DNA of 64,000 nucleotides from Clostridiales bacterium (GTDB taxonomy: Bacteria > Bacillota > Clostridia > Oscillospirales > Acutalibacteraceae): NCBI GenBank assembly GCA_021199275.1, contig JAJQIJ010000001.1:26373-90372 (forward strand). Reading direction: 5' to 3'. Shown one piece after another: positions 47,644 to 57,274 of this stretch. Position 1 is the first letter of the stretch, and every line of letters begins with the position of its first letter. The notes under the pieces are model-generated. The model did not search any database. It was not told the origin of the DNA and was given only the letters and a program-made list of their open reading frames with translations. A program made the position numbers and the translations under genes.

Positions 47644-48975
47644 TTACTTTGTAAATGTTCCGTCGTCTGAATACATAAGCAGCAGCAGCTCTTCCTCTTC
47701 ACCTGTTTTTGCGTTAACATAAATTAACATTTCATCGTCAGAATCTGTGCTTTTTGCATAAAATTCATAACACTGCACTTCGGTGCCGTCTGTTTTTGGA
47801 ATAACGCATTTTTTACCGGCAAGCACGCTTACGTGCGTTGAAAGATTTTCCTGGGCTTCTGAAAGCGACAGGGAACTTTTAAATTTCCCCCTGTCTGTGT
47901 GGTTGGTAAGAAAGCCCTCTGCTTCAAGCGAATAAATGCTGCCGTCTGACATTGAAATGCCAACTTTTATTAAGTCTGCATAGTAAGTCACGTTGCTTTT
48001 TTCATATGCGAAATTAATTGTGCACACATTGCCGGACGCCGCATAATATGATTCGCTCATGCCGGAATATCCTATTTGTTCAAGATAGCTTTTTGCCAGG
48101 TTCACGGCGTTTTCTTCGCTTATGGTGCGTTCGCTTACAGCAGATGAACATATTATATATGCAATATAACCGCCGTTTTTGGTTACGGCCACGGTGTAAT
48201 TACCATAAGAAAAATCATAACAGGGCAGAGAGCCGTTTTCGTCGCCGCTGTAGCTCAGCGAATCGCTGTCAGCCCCCAACGCGGCGGCAGCAATACTTTG
48301 CGCATAGCTTTTGCTGACTTCGTCCGCTTCGTTTATCATTTCAGACTCTTTATTTAAAACGGCGTCTGCAAACGGACCGTCGTAAAGAAGCGTGGGGTAA
48401 TCTGAAAAAATTTCTTCGGCACTGTCAAAATTTATTGAAAGCGACGACACGCTTGCCGATGTCGAGCTGCTTTTGACTTCGTTGTCTGTAATTTTACCGC
48501 CGGCGGCGCAAATTGCCACCATGTCGTCAACACAGTCGGCATATTCGCCGGCGTATTTAAGCAGCTTTTGCAAATTTTCATATTCTTCGTCGCTTATTTC
48601 TTCATTGGCAGTCATTTTTTCGGCAAGATATGCCGCATAGTCGCCCGCCTGGCTTAAAAATTTATATGTGCCGCTCAGATTGAGCTGTTCAATGGGCAGG
48701 CGTGAAAGCGCGTTTTTAGCCGTTGAACATTCGGAATATAAATCTTCAGACAAGTCTTGCATAACAGCCCCGCCCGCCGTGTATTGGCTTTTAATCAGGT
48801 TCGTTTCAATTGAATTCAGGCATTCCGAAAGCTCTGTAAGGTTTTGCTGATAGCCTGCTTCAAGCCGGGCTTTATATGTTTTGGTTTCGTTGGCGCCAAT
48901 AACAGCATATGCCGCCAGCACAGCCACAAGACACAAGCCGAAAGATGCAAGCCTAACTATATTGCGAATTTTCAT
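47644..48975 (-). CDS. ypeB: Germination protein YpeB (start revised)
   Basis: N-terminal TM; KTYKARLEAGYQQNLTELSECLNSIETNLIKSQYT; PepSY-like C-terminal repeats. Confidence 0.85.
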   Translation of the reverse strand: MKIRNIVRLASFGLCLVAVLAAYAVIGANETKTYKARLEAGYQQNLTELSECLNSIETNLIKSQYTAGGAVMQDLSEDLYSECSTAKNALSRLPIEQLNLSGTYKFLSQAGDYAAYLAEKMTANEEISDEEYENLQKLLKYAGEYADCVDDMVAICAAGGKITDNEVKSSSTSASVSSLSINFDSAEEIFSDYPTLLYDGPFADAVLNKESEMINEADEVSKSYAQSIAAAALGADSDSLSYSGDENGSLPCYDFSYGNYTVAVTKNGGYIAYIICSSAVSERTISEENAVNLAKSYLEQIGYSGMSESYYAASGNVCTINFAYEKSNVTYYADLIKVGISMSDGSIYSLEAEGFLTNHTDRGKFKSSLSLSEAQENLSTHVSVLAGKKCVIPKTDGTEVQCYEFYAKSTDSDDEMLIYVNAKTGEEEELLLLMYSDDGTFTK

Positions 48976-49069
48976 TTTATTCAAACCTTTCGCACTGCAA
49001 ATTAATTTAAAGCAAAATGTGCTTTGCACTTATTTTTGCCCAAAAAAGTTAAAAACATACAAAAAAGTC

Positions 49070-49098
49070 TTTAAATGGCCGCTGTTTGATGTTATAAT
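49070..49098 (+). promoter_or_regulatory. Candidate promoter for proBA
   Basis: TTTAAA-17-TATAAT. Confidence 0.5.
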
Positions 49099-49140
49099 AT
49101 TAGCGCTTTAAAAGTTTAAATGCTTTTTTCGGAGAATGTT

Positions 49141-49926
49141 ATGAGCAAGGAAAATAAAATAAAAAGAATTGTGGTAAAGGTGGGCACTTCCACCATAACG
49201 CATAAAAACGGCAAAACAAATATTGCAAAGCTGGCGAAGCTCGCGTCTGTGCTGTCAGACCTTAAAAATGCCGGCTATGAAATAATATTGGTTTCATCAG
49301 GCGCCATTGCGGTGGGGCTGGGCAGGCTCAAGCTGCCTGAAAAGCCGGCAGACATTAAGTGCCAGCAGGCGGCGGCGGCAGTCGGCCAGTGCGAGCTCAT
49401 GTTTTTATATGACAGGCTGTTTTCTGAATATGACGTTGTGGTGGCTCAGCTGCTTTTCACAACCAACGAACTTTATAACGAAGAAAGCAAGGCGCATTTA
49501 ATTGACGCGTTTAACCAGCTGATTCAATATGACACACTGCCCATTGTAAATGAAAACGATTCTGTGTCTGTTGACGAGCTGCTGTGCGGCGACAACGACG
49601 TGCTTTCGGCAATCGTGGCGTCTCTTATAGATGCCGATTTGCTTGTTATTTTTACCGACACAGACGGGCTTTATGACATGAACCCGGCGCAAAACGAAAA
49701 CGCAAAGCTTATAAGCAGGGTGCATAATATTGACGACAGCATTATTAAAGCCGCCGGCGCCGCCGGTGAAAAGGGCACGGGCGGCTTTTTAACAAAAATA
49801 AAAGCGGCGCAGCTTGCAACTAAAAACAAAATTCCGGTGGTTATTGCAAACGGCGAAAAGCCAACTGCCATTTATTCAATATTAAACGGCGAAAATGTGG
49901 GAACTTATTTTGAGGTGAATGACTGA
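49141..49926 (+). CDS. proB: Glutamate 5-kinase (start revised)
   Basis: VVKVGTSTITHKNGKTN, LVSSGAIAVGLGRL, NENDSVSVDELLCGDND, GTGGFLTKIKAA. Confidence 0.95.
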   Translation: MSKENKIKRIVVKVGTSTITHKNGKTNIAKLAKLASVLSDLKNAGYEIILVSSGAIAVGLGRLKLPEKPADIKCQQAAAAVGQCELMFLYDRLFSEYDVVVAQLLFTTNELYNEESKAHLIDAFNQLIQYDTLPIVNENDSVSVDELLCGDNDVLSAIVASLIDADLLVIFTDTDGLYDMNPAQNENAKLISRVHNIDDSIIKAAGAAGEKGTGGFLTKIKAAQLATKNKIPVVIANGEKPTAIYSILNGENVGTYFEVND

Positions 49927-51164
49927 TGAAAACAATTTCCGAAAACGCGCTCGGCGCAAAATATTTTCTGTCAGGGGTAACGTCGGCGCAAAAAGACAAG
50001 GCGCTCACCGCCATATCGCACGCAATTCGTGAAAATTGCGGCTATATAATTCAGGAAAACGCCAAAGACATTGAAAATGCGCAGTCGGCGGGCATGCCCG
50101 GCGGGCTTGTTGACAGGCTAATGCTTAATGAAAACAGGGTGCTTGCCATGGCAGACAGTGTGCTTGATATAGTCAGCCTGCCTGACCCTTGCGGCCGAAT
50201 TTTAAGCGAAAACACACATAAAAGCGGAATAGTTATTAAGAAAATCAGCGTGCCGCTGGGCGTAATCGGCATTATTTATGAGTCGCGCCCGAATGTCACG
50301 GTTGACGCGGCGGCGCTTTGCTTTAAAAGCGGAAACGCTGTTATATTGCGCGGCGGAAAGGAAGCTATTTATTCAAACACCGCCCTTGCAGACATTATGC
50401 GCCGGGCGCTCAAAGACAGCGGCTTTGACGAAAACTGCATTCAGCTGATAAAAGACACGTCAAGGCAGTCTGCCGTTGAACTTATGACTTTAAATTCCTG
50501 CCTTGACTGCCTTATTCCGCGCGGCGGCAAAAGCTTAATTAAAAGCGTTATAGAAAATTCAACGGTGCCGGTTATTGAAACAGGTTCGGGTAACTGCCAT
50601 ATTTATGTTGATGAATTTGCACAGATTAAAATGGCTGCCGAAATAATATTTAACGCCAAAACGCAGAGAATAGGTGTGTGCAACGCCTGCGAAAGCTTAG
50701 TAATTCACAGCTCTGTTATCGGCAAGGCGCTGCCCGCAATTAAAGCGCTTTTAGACGAAAAGTCAGTTGAAATCAGGGGGGACGAACGGGCCCAAGCTGC
50801 ATGCAGCGGAATAATAGCGGCAGCTGAAGACGACTGGGGGCGCGAATATCTTGACTATATTATAAGCGTTAAAACTGTTGACAGCGTTGAAGAGGCAATA
50901 AAGCATATAAACAAATATTCAACGCACCACAGCGAAGCCATTATAACCGAAAACGCAGAAAACGCGAAATTGTTTCTTGAAAAGGTTGATTCGGCGGCGG
51001 TTTATTTAAACGCTTCCACCAGGTTTACTGACGGCGGCGAATTCGGCATGGGCGCTGAAATCGGCATTTCCACGCAAAAGCTGCACGCAAGGGGCCCAAT
51101 GGGGCTTGAGGAGCTCACCACATCAAAATATGTTGTTACGGGCAGCGGGCAAATAAGAAAATAA
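49926..51164 (+). CDS. proA: Glutamate-5-semialdehyde dehydrogenase
   Basis: VPLGVIGIIYESRPNVTVDAAALC, ETGSGNCHIYVD, GPMGLEELTTSKYVV; ATGA overlap with proB. Confidence 0.96.
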   Translation: MKTISENALGAKYFLSGVTSAQKDKALTAISHAIRENCGYIIQENAKDIENAQSAGMPGGLVDRLMLNENRVLAMADSVLDIVSLPDPCGRILSENTHKSGIVIKKISVPLGVIGIIYESRPNVTVDAAALCFKSGNAVILRGGKEAIYSNTALADIMRRALKDSGFDENCIQLIKDTSRQSAVELMTLNSCLDCLIPRGGKSLIKSVIENSTVPVIETGSGNCHIYVDEFAQIKMAAEIIFNAKTQRIGVCNACESLVIHSSVIGKALPAIKALLDEKSVEIRGDERAQAACSGIIAAAEDDWGREYLDYIISVKTVDSVEEAIKHINKYSTHHSEAIITENAENAKLFLEKVDSAAVYLNASTRFTDGGEFGMGAEIGISTQKLHARGPMGLEELTTSKYVVTGSGQIRK

Positions 51165-51206
51165 CTTAGTGTGAAATGTCCCCGCCTATACAGGCGGCGG
51201 GGGGCC
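51164..51206 (+). repeat. Intergenic dispersed repeat copy C (overlaps proA stop codon)
   Basis: ACTTAGTGTGAAATGTCCCCGCCTATACAGGCGGCGGGGGGCC; aligns with copies B and D. Confidence 0.6.
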
Positions 51207-51233
51207 AATTTGATTTTAGGTGGAACGTGAAAA

Positions 51234-52679
51234 GTGGACAAATATAAAAAGCTTGCATCTAACACAATAATATTTGCAATAGGAACTTTTTCTTCAAAAA
51301 TTCTGTCTTTAATTCTTACCTTTTTTTACACAAGAGTTTTGGACACCGGCTCCTACGGCGGCGCCACGCTTATTCAAAATGCCGTAAATATACTTGTGCC
51401 CATTGTAACCCTTGCGGTAAATTCCGCCGCGCTGCGTTTTGCCATTGACAAAGACAGCAATAAAAAAAGAGTATTTACAACAGGCCTTGCCACCACCCTT
51501 ATAGGCTTTGCAATTTTTTGTTTGTTTTCACCTGTTGTTGCAAAAATAAATATAAACGACTTTAACATGGGGCAATACGCCGTGCTGCTTTATGTTATGC
51601 TGCTGGGCTCGTCTTTAAGGCAGCTGTGCCAGCAGTTTGTAAGGGGCAGCGGGCATGTCAAACTCTTTGCCGTTGACGGGGTAATAGCTACAGCCACATC
51701 TGCCGGGTTTACATTTTTATATCTCGGCGCGTTTCATTGGGGCATTTACGGCTATATTCTTGCTATTTTTACAAGCGACATGCTTTCGGTTTTGTTTCTT
51801 TTTATCGGCGCAAAGCTGTGGAAATATGTTGATTTTAGGCATTCGCTGAAAAAAGACACGGTAAGCCCAATGCTTAAATATTGCATTCCGCTGATTCCCA
51901 CAATTATTTTGTGGTGGATTATAAATGTGTCAGACCAATATATGGTAACATATTTTATAGGCGTTGCAGAAAGCGGGCTTTACACTTCCGCTTATAAAAT
52001 ACCGAACTTTATTATAATATTCGCCTCAATTTTCATTGACGCATGGCAGCTTTCAATAGTAGACGAATATCAAAGCGAAGACAAGGCAAATTTCTTTTCA
52101 CGCGTGTTTTCGTTTTACAGCGGCACACTGGTAATAATAGGCGCGCTGCTGGTTACGTTTTGCCGTGTAATAACTTCGGTTTACCTTGGCTCAGATTATT
52201 ATGATTCATGGCATTATGTGCCGATTTTGCTTATAGCAACGCTGTTTTCTTGCCTTGTAAACTTTTTTGCGTCAGTTTACATGGCGGAAAAAAAGAGCAC
52301 CCTTTCAATGGCAACTGCCTGCGTTGGCGCAGTTGTAAATGTTGTGCTCAATTTGGTTTTGATTCCGACATACAGCTCTTACGGCGCGGCCGTTGCAACG
52401 GCAACGTCTTTTATAGTTGTGTTCATAATAAGAATTTTCAACACGCGGCAGTTTATAAAGCTTAAAACAAACTGGGCAAAATTTCTGCTGTCTGTGGGCA
52501 TATTGGCTGCCATGTGCGCCGTTACCATGCTGGAAATTGCGGGGCAGTGGCAAAGCATGGCTATTTGCTGCACCGGCACAGCTTTAATTGCGGCACTCAA
52601 CTTCAAGTCGCTTTTAGGGGTGCTTAAAATGCTGTTTGACAAATATCTTAAAAAATTCGTAAAAAAGCGCCGCTCTTAA
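51234..52679 (+). CDS. Oligosaccharide flippase/polysaccharide biosynthesis (MATE-like) protein (GTG start)
   Basis: KLASNTIIFAIGTFSSKILSLILTFFYTRVLDTGSYGGATL; ~12-14 TM. Confidence 0.9.
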   Translation: MDKYKKLASNTIIFAIGTFSSKILSLILTFFYTRVLDTGSYGGATLIQNAVNILVPIVTLAVNSAALRFAIDKDSNKKRVFTTGLATTLIGFAIFCLFSPVVAKININDFNMGQYAVLLYVMLLGSSLRQLCQQFVRGSGHVKLFAVDGVIATATSAGFTFLYLGAFHWGIYGYILAIFTSDMLSVLFLFIGAKLWKYVDFRHSLKKDTVSPMLKYCIPLIPTIILWWIINVSDQYMVTYFIGVAESGLYTSAYKIPNFIIIFASIFIDAWQLSIVDEYQSEDKANFFSRVFSFYSGTLVIIGALLVTFCRVITSVYLGSDYYDSWHYVPILLIATLFSCLVNFFASVYMAEKKSTLSMATACVGAVVNVVLNLVLIPTYSSYGAAVATATSFIVVFIIRIFNTRQFIKLKTNWAKFLLSVGILAAMCAVTMLEIAGQWQSMAICCTGTALIAALNFKSLLGVLKMLFDKYLKKFVKKRRS

Positions 52680-52692
52680 AAGCGGCGCTTTT
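52663..52692 (+). terminator. Intrinsic terminator overlapping the 3' end of the flippase ORF
   Basis: AAAAGCGCCGCT-CTTAAA-AGCGGCGCTTTT with stop codon in the loop. Confidence 0.7.
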
Positions 52693-52745
52693 CAGCTTGC
52701 TTTTACAATTTGTGCCCGGCGGCGTGTATTTTTTTATATTACATA

Positions 52746-52774
52746 TTGAAAACGAACTAAAATTAGTATATAAT
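52746..52774 (+). promoter_or_regulatory. Candidate promoter for glgP
   Basis: TTGAAA-17-TATAAT. Confidence 0.6.
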
Positions 52775-52831
52775 AAACAAACAAAACATATATTTTTCTG
52801 AAATTTCAACTTATTTTTGGGGGATTTGTCT

Positions 52832-55258
52832 ATGAAACCAGCCATTTCAGTCAGCAAAGCAAAGAAAATGATTGCCGATAAGCTCAGCCATTTTTTCGGC
52901 GTGGGCACTGAAAATGCAACAAACGAACAGTTTTACAAGGCGCTTGCGCTTATTATAAGAGACCAGCTTGCCGCCATGACAAGCGACTTTCGCCACACTG
53001 CAAAAGAGCAGGACTCAAAAAAAATATATTACCTTTCAATGGAATTTTTAATGGGGCGTTCGCTTAAAAACAACCTTTACAATCTTGGCCTTACAGAAGT
53101 TTTTAAAGAGGCGCTTGACAGTTTCGGCGTAAAGCTTGACAGGCTTTATGACGAAGAGCCTGACGCGGGGCTCGGCAACGGCGGGCTGGGCAGGCTTGCC
53201 GCGTGTTATCTTGACGGGCTTGCAAGCTGCAATTTCATGTCAATGGGTTATTCAATAAGATATGAAGCCGGCATTTTCAAGCAAAAGCTTGTTGACGGCT
53301 GGCAGACAGAGCTGCCGGACTTATGGCTGCCCGGCGGGCAGGTTTGGCTGCTGCCGCGTGTTGAAAGAAGCGTGCAAATCAAATTTGAAGGCAGGGTTGA
53401 AGAAAGCTGGGACGGGGATTACCACCATGTTGAGCTTTGTGACTGCAACACGGTAACTGCCATTCCATATGACATGTATGTGTCCGGCACCGGGAAAGCC
53501 GTTTCAAGGCTGCGCCTGTGGGCGGCTGAAAAGACTGATTTTGACATGTCTTTGTTTAACAGCGGGCAATATGTTAAAGCAATGGAACAGTCAGCCATGG
53601 CAGACGCTATTTCAAAGGTGCTTTACCCTGACGATAATTCGCCCGAAGGCAAGTCGCTAAGGCTCAGGCAGCAATACTTTTTATGCTCTGCGTCAGTTCA
53701 GGACATTATCAGGCGGCATTTAATGGAATACGGCACGCTTGACAACCTGCCTGATAAGGTTGCAATTCACATAAACGACACGCACCCCACAATGGCAATT
53801 CCGGAACTTATGCGCATTATGCTTGACGAATGCGGCTATGAGTGGGACGACGCATGGCAAATAGTGCAAAAAACCGTGGCATATACTAACCACACGGTTA
53901 TGAAAGAGGCGCTTGAATGCTGGAGCGAAGAGCTCAACCGCCGCCTGTTGCCGCGTATTTACCAAATTATAAAAGAAATTGACAACAGATTCCGCGCTTA
54001 TGTTTGGGGCATTACGCATGACGGCGAAAAGGTTGAAAGAATGGCAATTATTTCCGGCGGCGTGGTAAGAATGGCAAATCTTTGCGTTGCGGCGTCTCAC
54101 AGTGTAAACGGCGTGTCTGAACTTCACTCTCAAATACTTAAAGACACGGTGTTTAAAGATTTTTACAGCATAAGCCCTGCGAAATTCAAAAACGTTACAA
54201 ACGGCATTGCGTTTCGCCGCTGGCTGTGCCAGGCAAACCCGCGCCTGACTTCGTTTATAAGCGGGCTTATAGGCAAATCTTTCATAACAGACAGCGAACA
54301 GCTTATAAAGCTGCGTGAATATAAAGACGATTCGGCGGCACTTGATTCGCTTTATAAAATTAAACAGGCAAACAAGGCAGACTTTGCCAAATATGTAAAA
54401 AAGAAAACCGGCGTTGCGCTTAATGAAAACAGCATTTTTGACGTTCAGGTTAAGCGCCTGCACGAATATAAAAGGCAAAGCCTTAATATATTAAACATAA
54501 TAGCCGAGTACCGTTTCCTGCTGGCTAACCCCGGCGCAGATTTTGTGCCTAAAACATATATTTTCGCATCAAAGGCCGCGCCCGGCTACTTCCTTGCTAA
54601 AAAGACTATTGAGCTTATTGACTGCATTTCAAAGCAGATAAATTCCGATTCGCGCGTAAACAGCAAGCTTCAGGTTATTTTCTTGGAAGATTATAATGTC
54701 ACGCTGGCAGAAATGCTTATGCCCGCCGCAGATATTTCTGAACAGATTTCTCTTGCCGGCACGGAAGCTTCCGGCACTGGCAACATGAAGCTTATGCTCA
54801 ACGGCGCTGTGACGCTGGGCACGCTTGACGGGGCCAACATTGAAATTGCCGAAGCCGTGGGCGACGAAAACATATTTATTTTCGGCATGAAAACGCCGGA
54901 AGTTCAGCAGCTTGCCCAAAGCGGCTATTACCCGGCAGACTATATTAACAACAACCCGGTTTTGAAAGACGCAATGGCATTTATAAACGGCGGAATAGGC
55001 GGCAAGCATTTCGGCGAAATTTATTCAAGCCTTGCAAACCAAGACCCATATATGGCGCTGGCAGATTTTGCAGACTATCAAAAGATTCAAAAAACGGCGT
55101 CAGACAGTTATCGTGACACTGAAAAATTCACCCGCATGTCGCTTATGAACATAAGCGGCGCCGGCAAATTCAGCGCAGACAGGTCTATTATGGACTATGC
55201 AAATAATATTTGGAACACTTGCCCTGTTAAAACTGACGCACAAAAGCGCAGAGGCTAA
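52832..55258 (+). CDS. glgP: Glycogen/maltodextrin phosphorylase (start revised)
   Basis: YLSMEFLMGRSLKNNL, GLGNGGLGRLAACYLDGLAS, EASGTGNMKLMLNGAVTLGTLDGAN. Confidence 0.96.
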   Translation: MKPAISVSKAKKMIADKLSHFFGVGTENATNEQFYKALALIIRDQLAAMTSDFRHTAKEQDSKKIYYLSMEFLMGRSLKNNLYNLGLTEVFKEALDSFGVKLDRLYDEEPDAGLGNGGLGRLAACYLDGLASCNFMSMGYSIRYEAGIFKQKLVDGWQTELPDLWLPGGQVWLLPRVERSVQIKFEGRVEESWDGDYHHVELCDCNTVTAIPYDMYVSGTGKAVSRLRLWAAEKTDFDMSLFNSGQYVKAMEQSAMADAISKVLYPDDNSPEGKSLRLRQQYFLCSASVQDIIRRHLMEYGTLDNLPDKVAIHINDTHPTMAIPELMRIMLDECGYEWDDAWQIVQKTVAYTNHTVMKEALECWSEELNRRLLPRIYQIIKEIDNRFRAYVWGITHDGEKVERMAIISGGVVRMANLCVAASHSVNGVSELHSQILKDTVFKDFYSISPAKFKNVTNGIAFRRWLCQANPRLTSFISGLIGKSFITDSEQLIKLREYKDDSAALDSLYKIKQANKADFAKYVKKKTGVALNENSIFDVQVKRLHEYKRQSLNILNIIAEYRFLLANPGADFVPKTYIFASKAAPGYFLAKKTIELIDCISKQINSDSRVNSKLQVIFLEDYNVTLAEMLMPAADISEQISLAGTEASGTGNMKLMLNGAVTLGTLDGANIEIAEAVGDENIFIFGMKTPEVQQLAQSGYYPADYINNNPVLKDAMAFINGGIGGKHFGEIYSSLANQDPYMALADFADYQKIQKTASDSYRDTEKFTRMSLMNISGAGKFSADRSIMDYANNIWNTCPVKTDAQKRRG

Positions 55259-55274
55259 AGGTTAATTTTCAGCC

Positions 55275-57131
55275 ATGGAAATTTACAATTCAAGAAAAAA
55301 AGAATATAAATCTGAAATATCTGCCGTTTGTGAAAATGAAAAGGTGCTTTTCAGAATTATTCTGCCGCGGGGGCTTCAATGCTCCGCGGCTTTTCTTGCT
55401 GTTCATAAAGACTGTGAAAGCACAGTTTACTATTCAATGTTTTGGGCGGGAATGCATGGCGAAGACAGTGAAATCTGGCAGCTGCATTTTTCGGCTGAAA
55501 CCTATGGGCTTTATTTTTATCATTTTGAAATAGACACGCCGCAAGGCAGAAATTTTATAAAAAACACCGGCAGCGGCATTGGCGAAATTACATGCGGCGG
55601 GGGCGACTTTCAGCAAACCGTTTACGAAAGCGGCTTTGAAACGCCCGACTTTTTAAAGGGCGGCATAATTTACCAGATTTTTCCGGACAGGTTTTATAAC
55701 AGCGGCGAAAAAAAGCATGGTGTGCCGGCTGGGCGCGTTATAAGAAACTGGGGCGAAGAGCCGTTTTGGAACGAAAGCCAAATGGGCGGAATATGGAACA
55801 ATGACTATTTCGGCGGCGACCTGAAAGGCATTGAACAAAAGCTTGACTATTTAAGTGCATTGGGGGTCAGCTGCATATATTTAAACCCTGTTTTTGAAGC
55901 CAATTCCAACCACAGATATGACGTTGCAGATTATGAAAAGATAGACATGCTGCTGGGTGACGAGGAAAGCTTTAAATCTCTTTGCCGCAGCGCTGAAAAG
56001 CACGGCATTGCCGTTGTGCTTGACGGGGTGTTCAGCCATACCGGCTGCGATTCCAAATATTTTAATTTATATTCGCATTACCCGGGCGTCGGCGCGGCCA
56101 ACAGCAAAGACAGCCCTTATTATGAATGGTATAAATTCAACGTTTACCCAAGCGACTATGAGTCGTGGTGGGGAATTAAGCTGCTGCCCGAAATAGACGA
56201 AACCAATGAAAGCTTCAGAAAATATATATGCGGCGAAAACGGCATTTTAAGAAAATGGCTGCGCCTTGGCGCTTCCGGCTGGCGGCTTGACGTTGCAGAT
56301 GAACTGCCGGACGTTTTTCTTGACGATTTGCGCATGGCGGTTAAGGCCGAAAAAAAAGACGCTGTTATTATTGGCGAAGTTTGGGAAGACGCAAGCAATA
56401 AAATATCATATTCCGAAAGGCGGCGCTATCTTTTGGGGCGCCAGCTTGACAGCGTTATGAATTACCCGTTTGCCCGGGCAATACTTGATTTTGTGCGTTT
56501 CGGCGGCGCAGACGCCTTTTTTGACAGGGTTATGATTGTTATTGAAAATTACCCCAAGCGCTGCCTTGACATTCTTATGAACCACATAGGCACTCATGAC
56601 ACCGAACGCGCCTTAAACAGCCTTGCCGGCGAATCGGCAGACGGGCGTTCCAGGCAGTGGCAGCATGAGCACAATGTGTTAGACGCGCGCCAATATAAAC
56701 GCGGTGTGCACATGCTGAAAATTGCCAGCCTTATGCAGTTTACCCTGCCGGGCGTGCCCAGCATTTATTATGCTGACGAAACCGGCGCCACCGGCATGGC
56801 AGACCCGTTTAACCGTGCATGCTTTGACTGGGAAAATATTGACAAAGAGCTGCTTACATGGTATCAAGGGCTTGGCAAAATACGCCGGGGCCTGCCTGCA
56901 TTTAAAGACGGCGAATTTCAAATTGAATATTCTGAAAATAATGTTTTGGCTTACAGCCGAAATTCCGCGCACAATAAAGTGCTGGTGGCCATAAACAATT
57001 CGCCCGCCTGCGCTCAAATAGCAATTTCAGACAAATGGCACGGCGCCGAGTGCCTGCTTGGCAGTGCGGCAAAAGATTGCAGCATTTCATTGGCGGGCGG
57101 GGAATTTTCGCTGCTGTCGCTGCGGTGTTGA
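55275..57131 (+). CDS. GH13 alpha-glycosidase (neopullulanase/cyclomaltodextrinase type)
   Basis: IYQIFPDRFYNSG, GGDLKGIEQKLDYLSALGVSCIYLNPVFEANSNHRYD, GWRLDVADELP, NHIGTHDTER. Confidence 0.93.
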   Translation: MEIYNSRKKEYKSEISAVCENEKVLFRIILPRGLQCSAAFLAVHKDCESTVYYSMFWAGMHGEDSEIWQLHFSAETYGLYFYHFEIDTPQGRNFIKNTGSGIGEITCGGGDFQQTVYESGFETPDFLKGGIIYQIFPDRFYNSGEKKHGVPAGRVIRNWGEEPFWNESQMGGIWNNDYFGGDLKGIEQKLDYLSALGVSCIYLNPVFEANSNHRYDVADYEKIDMLLGDEESFKSLCRSAEKHGIAVVLDGVFSHTGCDSKYFNLYSHYPGVGAANSKDSPYYEWYKFNVYPSDYESWWGIKLLPEIDETNESFRKYICGENGILRKWLRLGASGWRLDVADELPDVFLDDLRMAVKAEKKDAVIIGEVWEDASNKISYSERRRYLLGRQLDSVMNYPFARAILDFVRFGGADAFFDRVMIVIENYPKRCLDILMNHIGTHDTERALNSLAGESADGRSRQWQHEHNVLDARQYKRGVHMLKIASLMQFTLPGVPSIYYADETGATGMADPFNRACFDWENIDKELLTWYQGLGKIRRGLPAFKDGEFQIEYSENNVLAYSRNSAHNKVLVAINNSPACAQIAISDKWHGAECLLGSAAKDCSISLAGGEFSLLSLRC

Positions 57132-57204
57132 CACTTTGAGGCATTTGTGATAATATAGCCTAAGAAAATGTTCAAGTTCTTTCTGCCGGCCGGCGTTTTT
57201 GCAC

Positions 57205-57257
57205 ACGCCAAGGGCGGGGCAGCCGCGCCATTGCGTGGGAAAATTTCCAATTAAGTT
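57205..57257 (-). repeat. Possible intergenic dispersed repeat copy E (minus strand)
   Basis: AACTTAATTGGAAATTTTCCCACGC resembles D and B. Confidence 0.4.
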
Positions 57258-57274
57258 ATTAAGGAAAACGCTTT

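Noticed and set aside
53720-54478. 252-aa minus-strand ORF opposite glgP
   Set aside because: Antisense shadow ORF; no recognisable domain, glgP is unambiguous.
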